From Mycobacterium spongiae (GTDB lineage: Bacteria > Actinomycetota > Actinomycetes > Mycobacteriales > Mycobacteriaceae), in contig NZ_CP046600.1 in the NCBI RefSeq assembly GCF_018278905.1, positions 2,480,001 through 2,544,000 of the forward strand: a DNA stretch of 64,000 nucleotides, in the 5' to 3' direction. The translations under genes and the position numbers were made by a program. The notes below the pieces were generated by a model that was not told where the DNA came from, ran no database searches, and was given only the letters and a program-made list of their open reading frames with translations. Positions 1-8,908 of this stretch are shown piece by piece; the stretch's first letter is position 1, and each line of letters begins with the position of its first letter.

Positions 1-282
1 GAGGCCGCCGAGCGGGCGGCGCTCAACGCCCCGATCCAAGGCAGCGCGGCCGACATCATCAAGGTAGCGATGCTCGAGGTCGACAAAGCGCTTACAGCCG
101 CCGGGCTGGCCTCTCGCATGCTGTTGCAGGTTCACGACGAACTCCTGTTCGAACTCGCAGACGGTGAACGGGAGCCGGTCGAAGCGCTGGTGCGCGCCAA
201 GATGGGCGCCGCCTACCCGCTCGACGTTCCCTTAGAGGTGTCCGTGGGCTACGGTCGTAGCTGGGATGCTGCTGCGCACTAG
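1..282 (+). CDS. polA: DNA polymerase I, C-terminal end (partial)
   Basis: Only the last 93 codons are in the window; the gene enters from the left edge in frame 1 and stops at TAG 280-282. It encodes the end of the family A polymerase domain of DNA polymerase I, which fills gaps during excision repair and Okazaki fragment maturation. Recognisable residues are the NAPIQGSAADIIK stretch and the catalytic motif C, QVHDELLFE, whose His-Asp pair sits in the palm active site. The protein ends in YGRSWDAAAH. It is followed directly by rpsA, as in M. tuberculosis (Rv1629-Rv1630). Identity is secure; the N-terminal exonuclease-like part cannot be assessed. Confidence 0.96.
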   Translation, partial: EAAERAALNAPIQGSAADIIKVAMLEVDKALTAAGLASRMLLQVHDELLFELADGEREPVEALVRAKMGAAYPLDVPLEVSVGYGRSWDAAAH

Positions 283-458
283 GCGGCCAGGTGCGGCCGT
301 CGTGGCGGCGCGTCCGGGCCCGCAACGTCGCAGCTGCTTTGCCCTCGTGGCGTAGCGGCGGCGGCCGAGTTTGGCCAGCCTGTAGGCCGTCGAGTAGCCT
401 CGATGGGTAAATCCCGTTTGTCCCTACGACCTAACCCTGTCCGGAGCAACCCAACAAT
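283..458 (+). promoter_or_regulatory. rpsA leader region
   Basis: This 176-base gap between polA and rpsA contains no gene. It should hold the rpsA promoter and 5' leader. GGAG at 443-446 lies 12 nt before the rpsA ATG, a loosely spaced ribosome binding site, which fits an S1 gene that may initiate unusually. No clear -35/-10 pair could be assigned by eye. Confidence 0.4.
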
Positions 459-1904
459 ATGTCGAGTCCCGCCGTCACCTCGCCGCAAGTAGCCGTCAAC
501 GACATAGGCTCTTCCGAGGATTTTCTTGCCGCAATAGACAAAACGATCAAGTACTTCAACGATGGCGACATTGTTGAAGGCACGATCGTCAAAGTGGACC
601 GGGACGAGGTGCTCCTCGACATCGGTTACAAGACAGAAGGGGTCATCCCCGCCCGCGAACTCTCCATCAAGCACGACGTCGACCCCAACGAGGTCGTGAC
701 CGTGGGCGACGAGGTCGAGGCCTTGGTGCTCACCAAAGAGGACAAAGAGGGCCGCCTCATCCTCTCCAAGAAGCGTGCGCAGTACGAGCGCGCCTGGGGC
801 ACCATCGAGACCCTCAAGGAGAAGGACGAGGCCGTCAAGGGCACGGTCATCGAGGTCGTCAAGGGCGGTCTGATCCTCGACATCGGGCTTCGCGGCTTCC
901 TGCCCGCCTCGCTGGTCGAGATGCGGCGCGTCCGCGACCTGCAGCCGTACATCGGCAAAGAGATCGAAGCCAAAATCATTGAGCTGGACAAGAACCGCAA
1001 CAACGTCGTGTTGTCGCGGCGGGCCTGGCTGGAACAGACGCAGTCCGAGGTGCGCAGCGAGTTCCTCAACCAGCTGCAGAAAGGCAGCATCCGCAAGGGC
1101 GTGGTGTCCTCCATCGTCAACTTCGGCGCTTTCGTCGATCTCGGCGGTGTCGACGGCCTGGTGCACGTCTCCGAGCTGTCGTGGAAGCACATCGACCACC
1201 CGTCCGAGGTGGTCCAGGTTGGCGACGAGGTCACTGTCGAGGTGCTCGACGTCGATATGGACCGGGAACGGGTTTCGTTGTCACTCAAGGCGACCCAGGA
1301 AGACCCCTGGCGGCACTTCGCGCGCACCCACGCCATTGGGCAGATCGTGCCGGGCAAGGTCACCAAGCTGGTTCCGTTCGGCGCTTTCGTCCGCGTAGAG
1401 GAGGGCATCGAGGGGCTGGTGCATATCTCCGAGCTGGCCGAGCGTCACGTCGAGGTGCCCGACCAGGTGGTTGCTGTCGGCGACGATGCGATGGTCAAGG
1501 TTATCGACATCGACCTGGAACGTCGCCGAATTTCGTTGTCGCTCAAACAGGCCAACGAGGACTACACCGAGGACTTCGACCCGGCGAAGTACGGCATGGC
1601 CGACAGCTACGACGAGCAGGGCAACTACATCTTCCCCGAGGGCTTCGACCCCGAATCCAACGAGTGGCTGGAGGGATTCGACGCTCAGCGCGCCGAATGG
1701 GAAGCCCGCTACGCGGAGGCCGAGCGTCGGCACAAGATGCACACCACCCAGATGGAGAAGTTTGCCGCCGCCGAGGCGGCCGGGCATGGCGGCGGTGATT
1801 CGTCGCCGGCCAATGGTGCGCCATCGGGCAACACCGCCGGCGGGTCGCTGGCCAGCGATGCTCAGCTGGCAGCGCTGCGGGAAAAGCTCGCCGGCAGCAC
1901 ATAA
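459..1904 (+). CDS. rpsA: 30S ribosomal protein S1
   Basis: The 481-aa product has the length of mycobacterial RpsA. It binds mRNA at the 30S platform and helps load transcripts. Four S1 RNA-binding OB folds are visible, at roughly residues 36-105, 122-190, 208-278 and 294-364; the last two carry the typical GAFVDLGGVDGLVH and GAFVRVEEGIEGLVH strands. The C-terminal 110 residues are charged (ending AQLAALREKLAGST); this tail is the region discussed in M. tuberculosis for pyrazinoic acid binding and trans-translation, a disputed proposal. The ATG at 459 gives the family N-terminus (SSPAVTSPQVAVNDIGSSED). coaE follows 19 nt after the stop, so co-transcription is likely. Confidence 0.98.
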   Translation: MSSPAVTSPQVAVNDIGSSEDFLAAIDKTIKYFNDGDIVEGTIVKVDRDEVLLDIGYKTEGVIPARELSIKHDVDPNEVVTVGDEVEALVLTKEDKEGRLILSKKRAQYERAWGTIETLKEKDEAVKGTVIEVVKGGLILDIGLRGFLPASLVEMRRVRDLQPYIGKEIEAKIIELDKNRNNVVLSRRAWLEQTQSEVRSEFLNQLQKGSIRKGVVSSIVNFGAFVDLGGVDGLVHVSELSWKHIDHPSEVVQVGDEVTVEVLDVDMDRERVSLSLKATQEDPWRHFARTHAIGQIVPGKVTKLVPFGAFVRVEEGIEGLVHISELAERHVEVPDQVVAVGDDAMVKVIDIDLERRRISLSLKQANEDYTEDFDPAKYGMADSYDEQGNYIFPEGFDPESNEWLEGFDAQRAEWEARYAEAERRHKMHTTQMEKFAAAEAAGHGGGDSSPANGAPSGNTAGGSLASDAQLAALREKLAGST

Positions 1905-1923
1905 TCCCGGTCGCTGTTCACGG

Positions 1924-3156
1924 ATGCTGCGTATCGGGCTGACCGGCGGCATTGGGGCCGGTAAGTCGGCGTTGTCTGCCACGTTCGCACAGTGCGGCGG
2001 GATCATCGTCGATGGGGATGTCCTGGCGCGCGAGGTGGTCGAACCGGGTACCGAGGGACTAGCAGCGCTGGTCGACGCGTTCGGTTCCGACATCCTGCGT
2101 GACGACGGAGCGCTGGATCGCCCAGCGTTGGCTGCCAAGGCTTTTCAGGATGACTCTGCACGGGGTGTCCTGAACGGGATCGTTCATCCGCTCGTCGCCC
2201 GCCGCCGTGCGGAGATCATCGAGGCGGTGGCGGCGGACCCGGGGGATGCCGTCGTGGTCGAAGACATTCCCCTACTGGTGGAATCTCAGATGGCCCCGCT
2301 CTTCCCCCTGGTGGTCGTCGTGCATGCCGATGTTGAAGTGCGAGTGCGCCGGCTCGTTGATCAGCGGGGTATGGCCGAAGCCGACGCCCGGGCTCGGATC
2401 GCCGCTCAGGCGACCGACGAGCAGCGCCGTGCTGTCGCGGATGTCTGGCTGGATAACTCAAGCAGCCCCGAGGTTTTGGTGCAGCGCGCCCGCGATGTGT
2501 GGAGTCGCCGGATCCTGCCGTTCGCGCACAACCTGAGTGCGCGCCGGATCGCGCGGGCCCCGGCGCAGCTGGTGGCGGCAGATCCGACCTGGCCAGAACA
2601 GGCGCGGCGCATTATCGCTCGGCTCCAGACTGCGTGCGGCCACCAGGCGTTGCGGGTAGATCACATCGGGTCTACCGCAGTGCCGGAATTCGACGCCAAA
2701 GACGTCATCGACATTCAAGTCACCGTCGAATCACTCGCGGTGGCCGACGACCTCGCCGCCTCCTTGCTGTCCGCCGGCTACCCGCGCGTTGACCACGTCA
2801 CCCAGGACGTCGTCAAGACCGGCGCCCGCAGCACTATTGGTCAGTACGACCGCAGTCACGATCAAGAGTTGTGGCACAAGAGGTTTCACGCCTCGGCAGA
2901 TCCTGGGCGCCCGACCAATGTGCATATCCGGGTGGCGGGCTGGCCCAACCAGCAATTCGCGCTGCTGTTCGTCGACTGGTTGCGCGCCAATGCTGCGGTC
3001 CGGGCTGACTACCTCGAGGTCAAGCGCGAAGCCGAGAAGCGAGCCGCACTCGGGGCCGACGCTATGGAGCACTACGTCGCCGCCAAGGAACCCTGGTTTC
3101 TCGACGCCTACCGGCGGGCGTGGGAGTGGGCCGACTCAGTCGGATGGCAACCCTAG
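1924..3156 (+). CDS. coaE: Dephospho-CoA kinase with C-terminal GrpB-like domain
   Basis: CoaE phosphorylates the 3'-hydroxyl of dephospho-CoA, the last step of coenzyme A synthesis. The ATG at 1924 is chosen because it begins at LRIGLTGGIGAGKSALS, the N-terminal P-loop; the frame is open further upstream but only over rpsA. The 410-aa product is twice the length of E. coli CoaE: residues about 1-200 are the kinase, and residues 205-400 are a UPF0157/GrpB-like nucleotidyltransferase-fold domain (HIGSTAVPEFDAKDVIDIQV). This fusion is typical of actinobacteria. The function of the GrpB part is not known. Neighbours are rpsA upstream and a convergent DUF402 gene downstream. Confidence 0.96.
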   Translation: MLRIGLTGGIGAGKSALSATFAQCGGIIVDGDVLAREVVEPGTEGLAALVDAFGSDILRDDGALDRPALAAKAFQDDSARGVLNGIVHPLVARRRAEIIEAVAADPGDAVVVEDIPLLVESQMAPLFPLVVVVHADVEVRVRRLVDQRGMAEADARARIAAQATDEQRRAVADVWLDNSSSPEVLVQRARDVWSRRILPFAHNLSARRIARAPAQLVAADPTWPEQARRIIARLQTACGHQALRVDHIGSTAVPEFDAKDVIDIQVTVESLAVADDLAASLLSAGYPRVDHVTQDVVKTGARSTIGQYDRSHDQELWHKRFHASADPGRPTNVHIRVAGWPNQQFALLFVDWLRANAAVRADYLEVKREAEKRAALGADAMEHYVAAKEPWFLDAYRRAWEWADSVGWQP

Positions 3157-3165
3157 CCGATCCGG

Positions 3166-3696
3166 TCATTGCGACCCGAGCCACGTAATCGACATACCGT
3201 GGGTGGCCAGCCACGCATGCAGGTCATAGTCATGTCGGGCCAGACCGTCGATGGCGGTGACGGCCCGGTGCAGTGCGAGTTCGGCAACGTTGACGGCCAA
3301 CAGGGCATGGGTGACCGCGTGGAGCAGTTCGTCGACGTCAGCTAGTGTCGCCCCGCTGCCGGTGCGCACCTCGATATCGAGGTAGTGGTCTTCGGAACGC
3401 CACACAGCCGGGCCGGGAGTGTATTCGCCCACGTCGAGGTAGTAGTCGTGGTCGCGTTCGTGCCCCGGATTGGCGTGGAAGACCGTAGCGCGCAACCCCA
3501 GCGACGGCAACAACCATGACTCGAGGTAGTGGAACTGTGCTCGACCTGGTGTGGGCCGGGCGAGGTAGAGCCCCCACGGGTGCACGACGTACTCATCGAC
3601 CGCGCGCACGATGCCCTTCGGATCGGTATTGGTGCGGGCGACCAGGTCGAACGCTTCGTGCTTCGGTGAATGGATGACGTCACCCCATCGGGTCAA
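3166..3696 (-). CDS. DUF402 family protein (Rv1632c-like)
   Basis: A conserved protein of the DUF402 superfamily, which includes nucleoside diphosphate phosphatases and FomD-like hydrolases; no specific substrate can be given. Family features are the aromatic and acidic segments VHPWGLYLARP, RDHDYYLDVGEY and SEDHYLDIEVRTG, which contain the presumed metal-binding Asp/Glu residues. The start is uncertain. TTG at 3696 overlaps the TGA of the upstream ABC gene in a TTGA arrangement, which would allow translational coupling and gives 176 aa. A GTG at 3609 gives 147 aa, matching what I recall of the M. tuberculosis annotation. A GTG at 3717 and the outer codon at 3798 are less likely. The gene converges on coaE. 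Confidence 0.8.
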   Translation of the reverse strand: MTRWGDVIHSPKHEAFDLVARTNTDPKGIVRAVDEYVVHPWGLYLARPTPGRAQFHYLESWLLPSLGLRATVFHANPGHERDHDYYLDVGEYTPGPAVWRSEDHYLDIEVRTGSGATLADVDELLHAVTHALLAVNVAELALHRAVTAIDGLARHDYDLHAWLATHGMSITWLGSQ

Positions 3697-6452
3697 CGAG
3701 CGAGCCGGATCTTCCACCGAACAAAGCCACCATAGAGCAGCGAGAGCGCGACCAGCATGCTCATGTCCAGCAGCCACACGCTCGATGTGTGCTGCCACAA
3801 CTTATCGTCCGGGATCAGCGCATCGGGCACCAAGGTGTTCAGGTCGACCGTCGATGCCGCCGCCGCGTAGCCCCAGCGCGAGGGCACAGCGATCGACATC
3901 TGGTCTAGTCCGAACCGGTCGGTAACCGGGACCGTGCCGCCGCACAAGACCAGCTGGGCCATGACCGCCACGACGAACAACGGCATGATCTGTTCGCTGG
4001 AGCGGACCAGCGATGAGATGGCGAGGCCTAGGAGCGCCGACGCTACGCAGGTCGCGGCGACCGCCATAAACAGCTCGAACGTGGCCGCGAAACTGGAGTG
4101 GCCGAGCACCACCGCGCCTTGGGTCGGGGCGCCCCTGTCGATCACGACGATCGCGGTGACGATCGCCGATTGCAGGATGGCAAATCCACAGAAAACCGAG
4201 GTTTTGGCCAGCAGGTAGGCCGTCGTCGAGAGACCGACCGCCTGCTCACGCTGGAAGATTGCGCGTTCGCCGACCAGATCGCGGATCGTGAGCGCGGTGC
4301 CCATGAAGCCCGCGGCGGGCAGCAGCAGGGCCAGCAGCTGCGCGGATTCGTCGGGCGGTAGGGCATCGGGGGCCGCTATCTGGAATCCGCCCGAGCCGGG
4401 GACGGTCAACGCCAGCGCGCCCATGATGAACGGGAGCAGGGCAAGGAACACGAAGTAGGCGCGGTCGGAGATGACCAGGCGAACCTGTCGGCGGGCGATC
4501 GTTGAAATCTGGCGCCGCAGGCTGGTGTGCACCGGTTCGCCAAGGTGGGCGGGTTCATCGGCCGGTGCCGCGGATCGTTGGCGGCGCCCCTGTGCTTTGC
4601 TGCGGGCCAAGAACCGGCGGTTGGCTTCCTCGGGGTCGGCGCCCACCTGGGTAAAGATCTTGGCCCAATTGGTGGTCCCCATCGCCTCACCAATCTGGTC
4701 AGGCGGGCCACAGTAGGCGGTCTTGCCGCCGGGTGCCACCAATAACAGCTGGTCGCAGACATCGAGATAGGACAGCATGTGCGTGACCACGATCACCACC
4801 CGACCGGCATCGGCCAGTCGGCGCAGTATCGTCATTACCTGGCAGTCGAGTGCTGGGTCCAGACCAGAAGTGGGCTCGTCAAGGATCAACAGGGACGGCC
4901 CGGTGAGCATTTCCAGGGCCACCGAAGCGCGTTTGCGCTGTCCGCCGGAGAGCTTGTCGACCCGGGTGTCGGCGTGCTTGGTCAGGTCGAGTTCTTCAAG
5001 TACGTCGGCGACGACTTTGGCGCGGTCAGCTTTGCTGGTGTCCGGCGGCAGGCGCAGTTCAGCCGCGTAACTCAGCGCCTGGTTGACCGTCAGCTGTCGG
5101 TGAACCACGTCGTCTTGTGGGACCATGCCAATCCTGCTGCGCAGGGAGGCGTAGTCGGCGTGAATGTCGTGGCCCTCGAAGCTCACCGAGCCGGAGGTGG
5201 GCGTCGCGTATCCGGCGATCAGCCTGGCAAGGGTGCTCTTTCCGGCGCCGGATCCACCGACGATAGCGGTGAGGGTGCCGGGACGCGCGGTCAACGAGAT
5301 GTCGTCCAGCAATTGTTTGCCGTTGTCGACGACGTATCTGACGTCGCGCACCTGAAGGCCGCCGGTCCTAGTCGCGGCCTCGCTGCTCCTGACCAGGGTG
5401 CCGTCGCGGAAGATGAAATCGACGTTGCCGATAGTGACCTCGTCATCTTCGGTCATGATCGCCGACCCGACCCGGGTGCCGTTGACGAACGTCCCGTTGA
5501 TGCTGTTGTCCCGTATTTCGGTGCCCAGCGGAGTCCGAACCAAAGTCGCGTGCTGGCGCGAGGCCAAGACGTCGGAGACGACGATGTCGTTGTCGGCGGC
5601 GCGGCCGATCGTGGCAACAGCGGCCGCGTTGATCTGTGTGGATGAGCGAGGCTTGACGAAGTCCACGAATCTCGTCGCGAGATTCGACACGGCGCCCGTC
5701 GTACTGCCGATCACGGTGGGTGGCGTCGCCTCGGGGCGGGCAGTGGGCCTAGCGTCGTCCCCGGCGTGCGGCGTCGAACGGGACCGGGCCGGTGACTGCG
5801 GGTGGACCACGGTTCGCTGCTCGGGTGGTGTGCCCAGCGGCAAGGCTGAGGTCGGTGTCCGGGGTGGCGGGGTGCGCGGCTGGTCAACGGGATGCGCGGG
5901 TGGGGCTGGAGTCCGCAGTTGGGTTGTTGGCTGCGGTGGCTTCGGCGTGGGCGGCAGCGGGCGCGGTGGCGCGGTGGTGGCCCCACCCGGCGCAGGGCTC
6001 TTCGTCGGCTGTCGGGTCGGCCCGTGCCGCGGCGACGGTGGCTGACCCTGGTTCGGTGGTGCTTCGGCCGCTGACAACGCCTGTGTCGGCGAATGGGCGT
6101 CCCGCATCGACCTCATCTGGGGTGGACAGTTGGTCTCGGCCTGCTGCGGTTCGATCTCGAAGGTCAGCAGCGGACCTTCCGGATTCCCGACATTGATGCT
6201 CTGGCCGTCGTGGATATCGAAGACCGGCGTCCGGTAGCCGTTGACGTAGGTGCCGTTGACCGAACCGTTGTCGATGGCCAGCCATCGGTCTTGATCGAAG
6301 CGCACTATCAAGTGCGTGCGTGAGATTCGTGGGTCAGGGATGAATACGTCGGCGTTGATGTCGCGTCCGATGACCACCTCACGGCTGGCCGCGAAGGAGA
6401 GTTGGGAGCCGTCGTGGCGAATTGTCAGGACGGGCGCAGCGGGTCGCCTCAC
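3693..6452 (-). CDS. FHA-domain ABC exporter (Rv1747-like)
   Basis: A 919-aa half-transporter of the ABC-2 type with two forkhead-associated domains. FHA1 is at about residues 20-90 (GRDINADVFIPDPRISRTH, then NGSVNGTYVNG) and FHA2 at about 275-350 (IGRAADNDIVVSDVLASRQH, NSINGTFVNG). Between them lies a 170-residue Pro/Thr/Ser-rich linker. The ATPase has Walker A GGSGAGKST near residue 400, signature LSGGQRKRAS near 499 and Walker B LLILDEPTSGLD near 519; about six membrane segments follow from residue 660. In M. tuberculosis, Rv1747 is phosphorylated by PknF on Thr residues in the linker, and FHA domains bind phospho-Thr. Here the likely kinase partner is the divergent gene at 6786. The start is GTG at 6452. 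Rv1747 has been linked to export of PIM-type cell-wall glycolipids. Confidence 0.94.
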   Translation of the reverse strand: MRRPAAPVLTIRHDGSQLSFAASREVVIGRDINADVFIPDPRISRTHLIVRFDQDRWLAIDNGSVNGTYVNGYRTPVFDIHDGQSINVGNPEGPLLTFEIEPQQAETNCPPQMRSMRDAHSPTQALSAAEAPPNQGQPPSPRHGPTRQPTKSPAPGGATTAPPRPLPPTPKPPQPTTQLRTPAPPAHPVDQPRTPPPRTPTSALPLGTPPEQRTVVHPQSPARSRSTPHAGDDARPTARPEATPPTVIGSTTGAVSNLATRFVDFVKPRSSTQINAAAVATIGRAADNDIVVSDVLASRQHATLVRTPLGTEIRDNSINGTFVNGTRVGSAIMTEDDEVTIGNVDFIFRDGTLVRSSEAATRTGGLQVRDVRYVVDNGKQLLDDISLTARPGTLTAIVGGSGAGKSTLARLIAGYATPTSGSVSFEGHDIHADYASLRSRIGMVPQDDVVHRQLTVNQALSYAAELRLPPDTSKADRAKVVADVLEELDLTKHADTRVDKLSGGQRKRASVALEMLTGPSLLILDEPTSGLDPALDCQVMTILRRLADAGRVVIVVTHMLSYLDVCDQLLLVAPGGKTAYCGPPDQIGEAMGTTNWAKIFTQVGADPEEANRRFLARSKAQGRRQRSAAPADEPAHLGEPVHTSLRRQISTIARRQVRLVISDRAYFVFLALLPFIMGALALTVPGSGGFQIAAPDALPPDESAQLLALLLPAAGFMGTALTIRDLVGERAIFQREQAVGLSTTAYLLAKTSVFCGFAILQSAIVTAIVVIDRGAPTQGAVVLGHSSFAATFELFMAVAATCVASALLGLAISSLVRSSEQIMPLFVVAVMAQLVLCGGTVPVTDRFGLDQMSIAVPSRWGYAAAASTVDLNTLVPDALIPDDKLWQHTSSVWLLDMSMLVALSLLYGGFVRWKIRLAR

Positions 6453-6785
6453 TACTCAAGTATCGGTCCGGTGGGTGATGGTCTCCGCTGATCTCCCTGT
6501 GATTTTCCTGTGTTTTTAGATTGCGTCAATACAGTTCACTACTGTTCACGACCGCCACTCACAGCTGCTTCATAGCGTGCTGAGGCGAATTACCCATCGA
6601 AGCCCAGCACCATTCGAACGTGGGCCAGCATTCGACAGTGGTGCTCCGGACACACCGCGAACACCGCCCAGCGAACCGAAGGTGTTGAGGGAGCGCCGGC
6701 CCCATGGCCACCGGTTCGACCTCCAGGTTGCCACTGTGCGGCAGGTGGTGCCCACAGTTGCTGGGGAGAAATGGGGGGCACTGAG
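6453..6785. promoter_or_regulatory. Divergent promoter region between FHA-ABC exporter and kinase
   Basis: About 330 bases separate the two divergent starts and contain no convincing gene. The stretch 6496-6550 is clearly more AT-rich than its surroundings. It contains two tandem 11-base units, CCTGTGATTTT at 6496-6506 and CCTGTGTTTTT at 6507-6517, and GTTCAC twice, 10 bases apart (6534-6539 and 6544-6549). Such helically phased direct repeats suggest binding of a regulator between the two genes. No confident -35/-10 pair was found. Confidence 0.5.
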
Positions 6786-8852
6786 ATGGACGAGCACCAG
6801 GGAAACACCCGGCGTTTCGGCGCCCGGCGACGGCTTGGGAAGAATACGCACAATCCGAGCACTCCGGACAATCCGCGGCCAACCAGGCAGGCACTGCGCG
6901 CGCGCTTTCACCGGCGGCACTCACCGACCATCACGCAAAGCGGCCAGCCTCGGGCTGCAGAGCGCCACGGCGAGGCCGCCGCATCGTGCCCTCTGATAAG
7001 CAATGGAGCCGCGTTTGCCGGCTATACGATCTTGCGGCGGCTGGGTGTTGGCGGCATGGCCGAGGTCTATCTGGCTTTGCACCCCAGGTTGCCTCGTCGC
7101 GACGTGATCAAGGTCCTCGCCGAGGCGCTCAATGGCGATGGGGAGTTTCGCGAGCGGTTCAACCGGGAGGCCGATCTGGCCGCGCCCCTGTGGCACCCGC
7201 ACATCGTCGGAGTCCATGATCGCGGCGAGTTCAATGGTCGGCTGTGGCTCTCTATGGACTATGTCGAAGGCACCGACGCCGCCCGGCTGGTCAACGAGCG
7301 CCACCAAGACGGGGTTCCGATTCATGAGGTGTGCGCCATCGTCCACGCCGTGGCCAGTGCGCTCGACTACGCACACGCGGGCGGCTTGCTGCACCGCGAC
7401 GTGAAACCGGCGAACATCCTGCTGACATATCCCGAGGCACAGGAACACCGAATCCTGTTGGCAGACTTCGGTTTAGCTCGACACCTCGGCAACGTTATCG
7501 GTGTCACCAAGACCAATGTCGCGGTCGGGACAGTGGCCTACGCCGCGCCCGAACAGTTGATGGGGTCCAGCATCGATGGGCGAGCTGACCAGTATGCGTT
7601 GGCGGCCACGGTTTTTCATCTGCTCACTGGGGTGCCACCGTTTCGCGACTCCAACCCGGTTGCGGTAGTCGGTCAGCACCTGAACGCGGATCCGCCTCGG
7701 ATCAGCGGACTCCGGCCGGATCTGGCGCACCTCGACGAGGTGTTCTTCAAAGCCCTTGCCAAACAACCCGACGAGAGGTTCGAGCGGTGTCGCGCGTTCG
7801 CCGCGGCCATCGCCGGCGAACTCGACGCCGCTGTCGTGCTGAGTCGGAGCACGCAGTCTTGCGCTGTGGTCGAGCGGCCGCGGTCGACTGGACCCCTCGG
7901 CGCCATTGCCGCCATGAGCGTCAGGTGTTCGTCGGGGACCCGGTGGGCGACCGCGCTGGTCTGTGCGGTGCTGACCGCAGTGTCGTTGACCTGGTCGGTC
8001 GTGTATTCCGTTCGACCAGACGGTCCGCAGTCCAACCGCGAGCCCGCTGCGAGCCCGCAGGCTCCTGATCCCGGCGCCGCTCCCACCATCTCTGGACCGG
8101 CGCTCAACGGCACCTACAAATTGGACTACGACAAGACCAATCTGACGGCTGACGGTGTGTCGGTCCGTCGTGGCGGACCCAGCTCGAACTGGTGGGCTTT
8201 CCGATCCGTGTGCACCACCAATGGTTGCGCGGCCACGGGCACTCTGCTGGATGATGCTGTCCACCGCGTGGCCAGCTCCAAGGACGGGGGCCAGGTCGAT
8301 ACCCTGCGGTTCGTCGGCGGATATTGGCAAGGTGCGCCGCAACGGGAGCGGGTGCGCTGTCGGCAGCCGAACGCGGACGTCAGGGTCACCCAGCAGGAGA
8401 TGGTCGCGTGGTCGTTGGCGCCCCAGGCTGACGGCACCCTACTCGGTACGCAGATAGAGACCATTGTGTCCAATGAGTGCGGCGCCCAGGGAGCGGTTGT
8501 GCGAGTACCCGTGGTCGCCACTCGGGTCGGCGGTGTGCCGGCTGGGGTGACCTTGGCCGATCCCACCGGGCTCGCAAATGCGACGAACCCACCGTCTACG
8601 TCGCCGTCGCCGCCGGTCCTCGGCGCGTTCTGCAGCGACGTCGACAGGGTCGCCTACGGCCCGACCACCAGCGAGCAGATTGTCTGTGAGGGCAACACCT
8701 GGGCCAGAGCCCCCGTCACGGTGGGCGTTCATACCTCCGGAAGCTCATGCGATCGTCCGGGCACCTCCGTGTTCGCGATGTCCACCTCGGACGACGGCTA
8801 CCTGCTGCAATGCGATCCGGTCACCCGGACGTGGACTCGCCCGGCCGGCTAG
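6786..8852 (+). CDS. Membrane Ser/Thr protein kinase (PknF-like)
   Basis: A Hanks-type kinase that phosphorylates Ser/Thr on partner proteins at the membrane. The kinase domain holds the glycine loop [12 protein letters not shown], the Lys in DVIKVL, the catalytic [10 protein letters not shown], the DFG of LADFGLARH and the activation-segment [11 protein letters not shown], so it should be active. It most resembles PknF. A single membrane helix ([20 protein letters not shown], near nt 7942-8005) is followed by a Pro-rich neck and a roughly 250-aa extracytoplasmic part with several paired cysteines, of the kind in PknJ-type and secreted mycobacterial proteins. The start is doubtful: ATG at 6771 or 6786 adds about 80 basic residues before the PknF-like start. 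The divergent FHA-ABC gene is the expected substrate. Confidence 0.9.
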   Translation: MDEHQGNTRRFGARRRLGKNTHNPSTPDNPRPTRQALRARFHRRHSPTITQSGQPRAAERHGEAAASCPLISNGAAFAGYTILRRLGVGGMAEVYLALHPRLPRRDVIKVLAEALNGDGEFRERFNREADLAAPLWHPHIVGVHDRGEFNGRLWLSMDYVEGTDAARLVNERHQDGVPIHEVCAIVHAVASALDYAHAGGLLHRDVKPANILLTYPEAQEHRILLADFGLARHLGNVIGVTKTNVAVGTVAYAAPEQLMGSSIDGRADQYALAATVFHLLTGVPPFRDSNPVAVVGQHLNADPPRISGLRPDLAHLDEVFFKALAKQPDERFERCRAFAAAIAGELDAAVVLSRSTQSCAVVERPRSTGPLGAIAAMSVRCSSGTRWATALVCAVLTAVSLTWSVVYSVRPDGPQSNREPAASPQAPDPGAAPTISGPALNGTYKLDYDKTNLTADGVSVRRGGPSSNWWAFRSVCTTNGCAATGTLLDDAVHRVASSKDGGQVDTLRFVGGYWQGAPQRERVRCRQPNADVRVTQQEMVAWSLAPQADGTLLGTQIETIVSNECGAQGAVVRVPVVATRVGGVPAGVTLADPTGLANATNPPSTSPSPPVLGAFCSDVDRVAYGPTTSEQIVCEGNTWARAPVTVGVHTSGSSCDRPGTSVFAMSTSDDGYLLQCDPVTRTWTRPAG

Positions 8853-8908
8853 CGAGGGTTGCTGCAGGCATCGAGACAGTTGTCGGTGCACGGTTCTACT
8901 CTGTTGCC

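Noticed and set aside
279..1199. Minus-strand frame of 306 codons over rpsA
   Set aside because: It mirrors the codon structure of rpsA; no recognised domain, and rpsA is certain.
4779..5645. Plus-strand frame of 288 codons opposite the FHA-ABC ATPase domain
   Set aside because: Antisense shadow of conserved ABC motifs on the minus strand; no ribosome site or family features.
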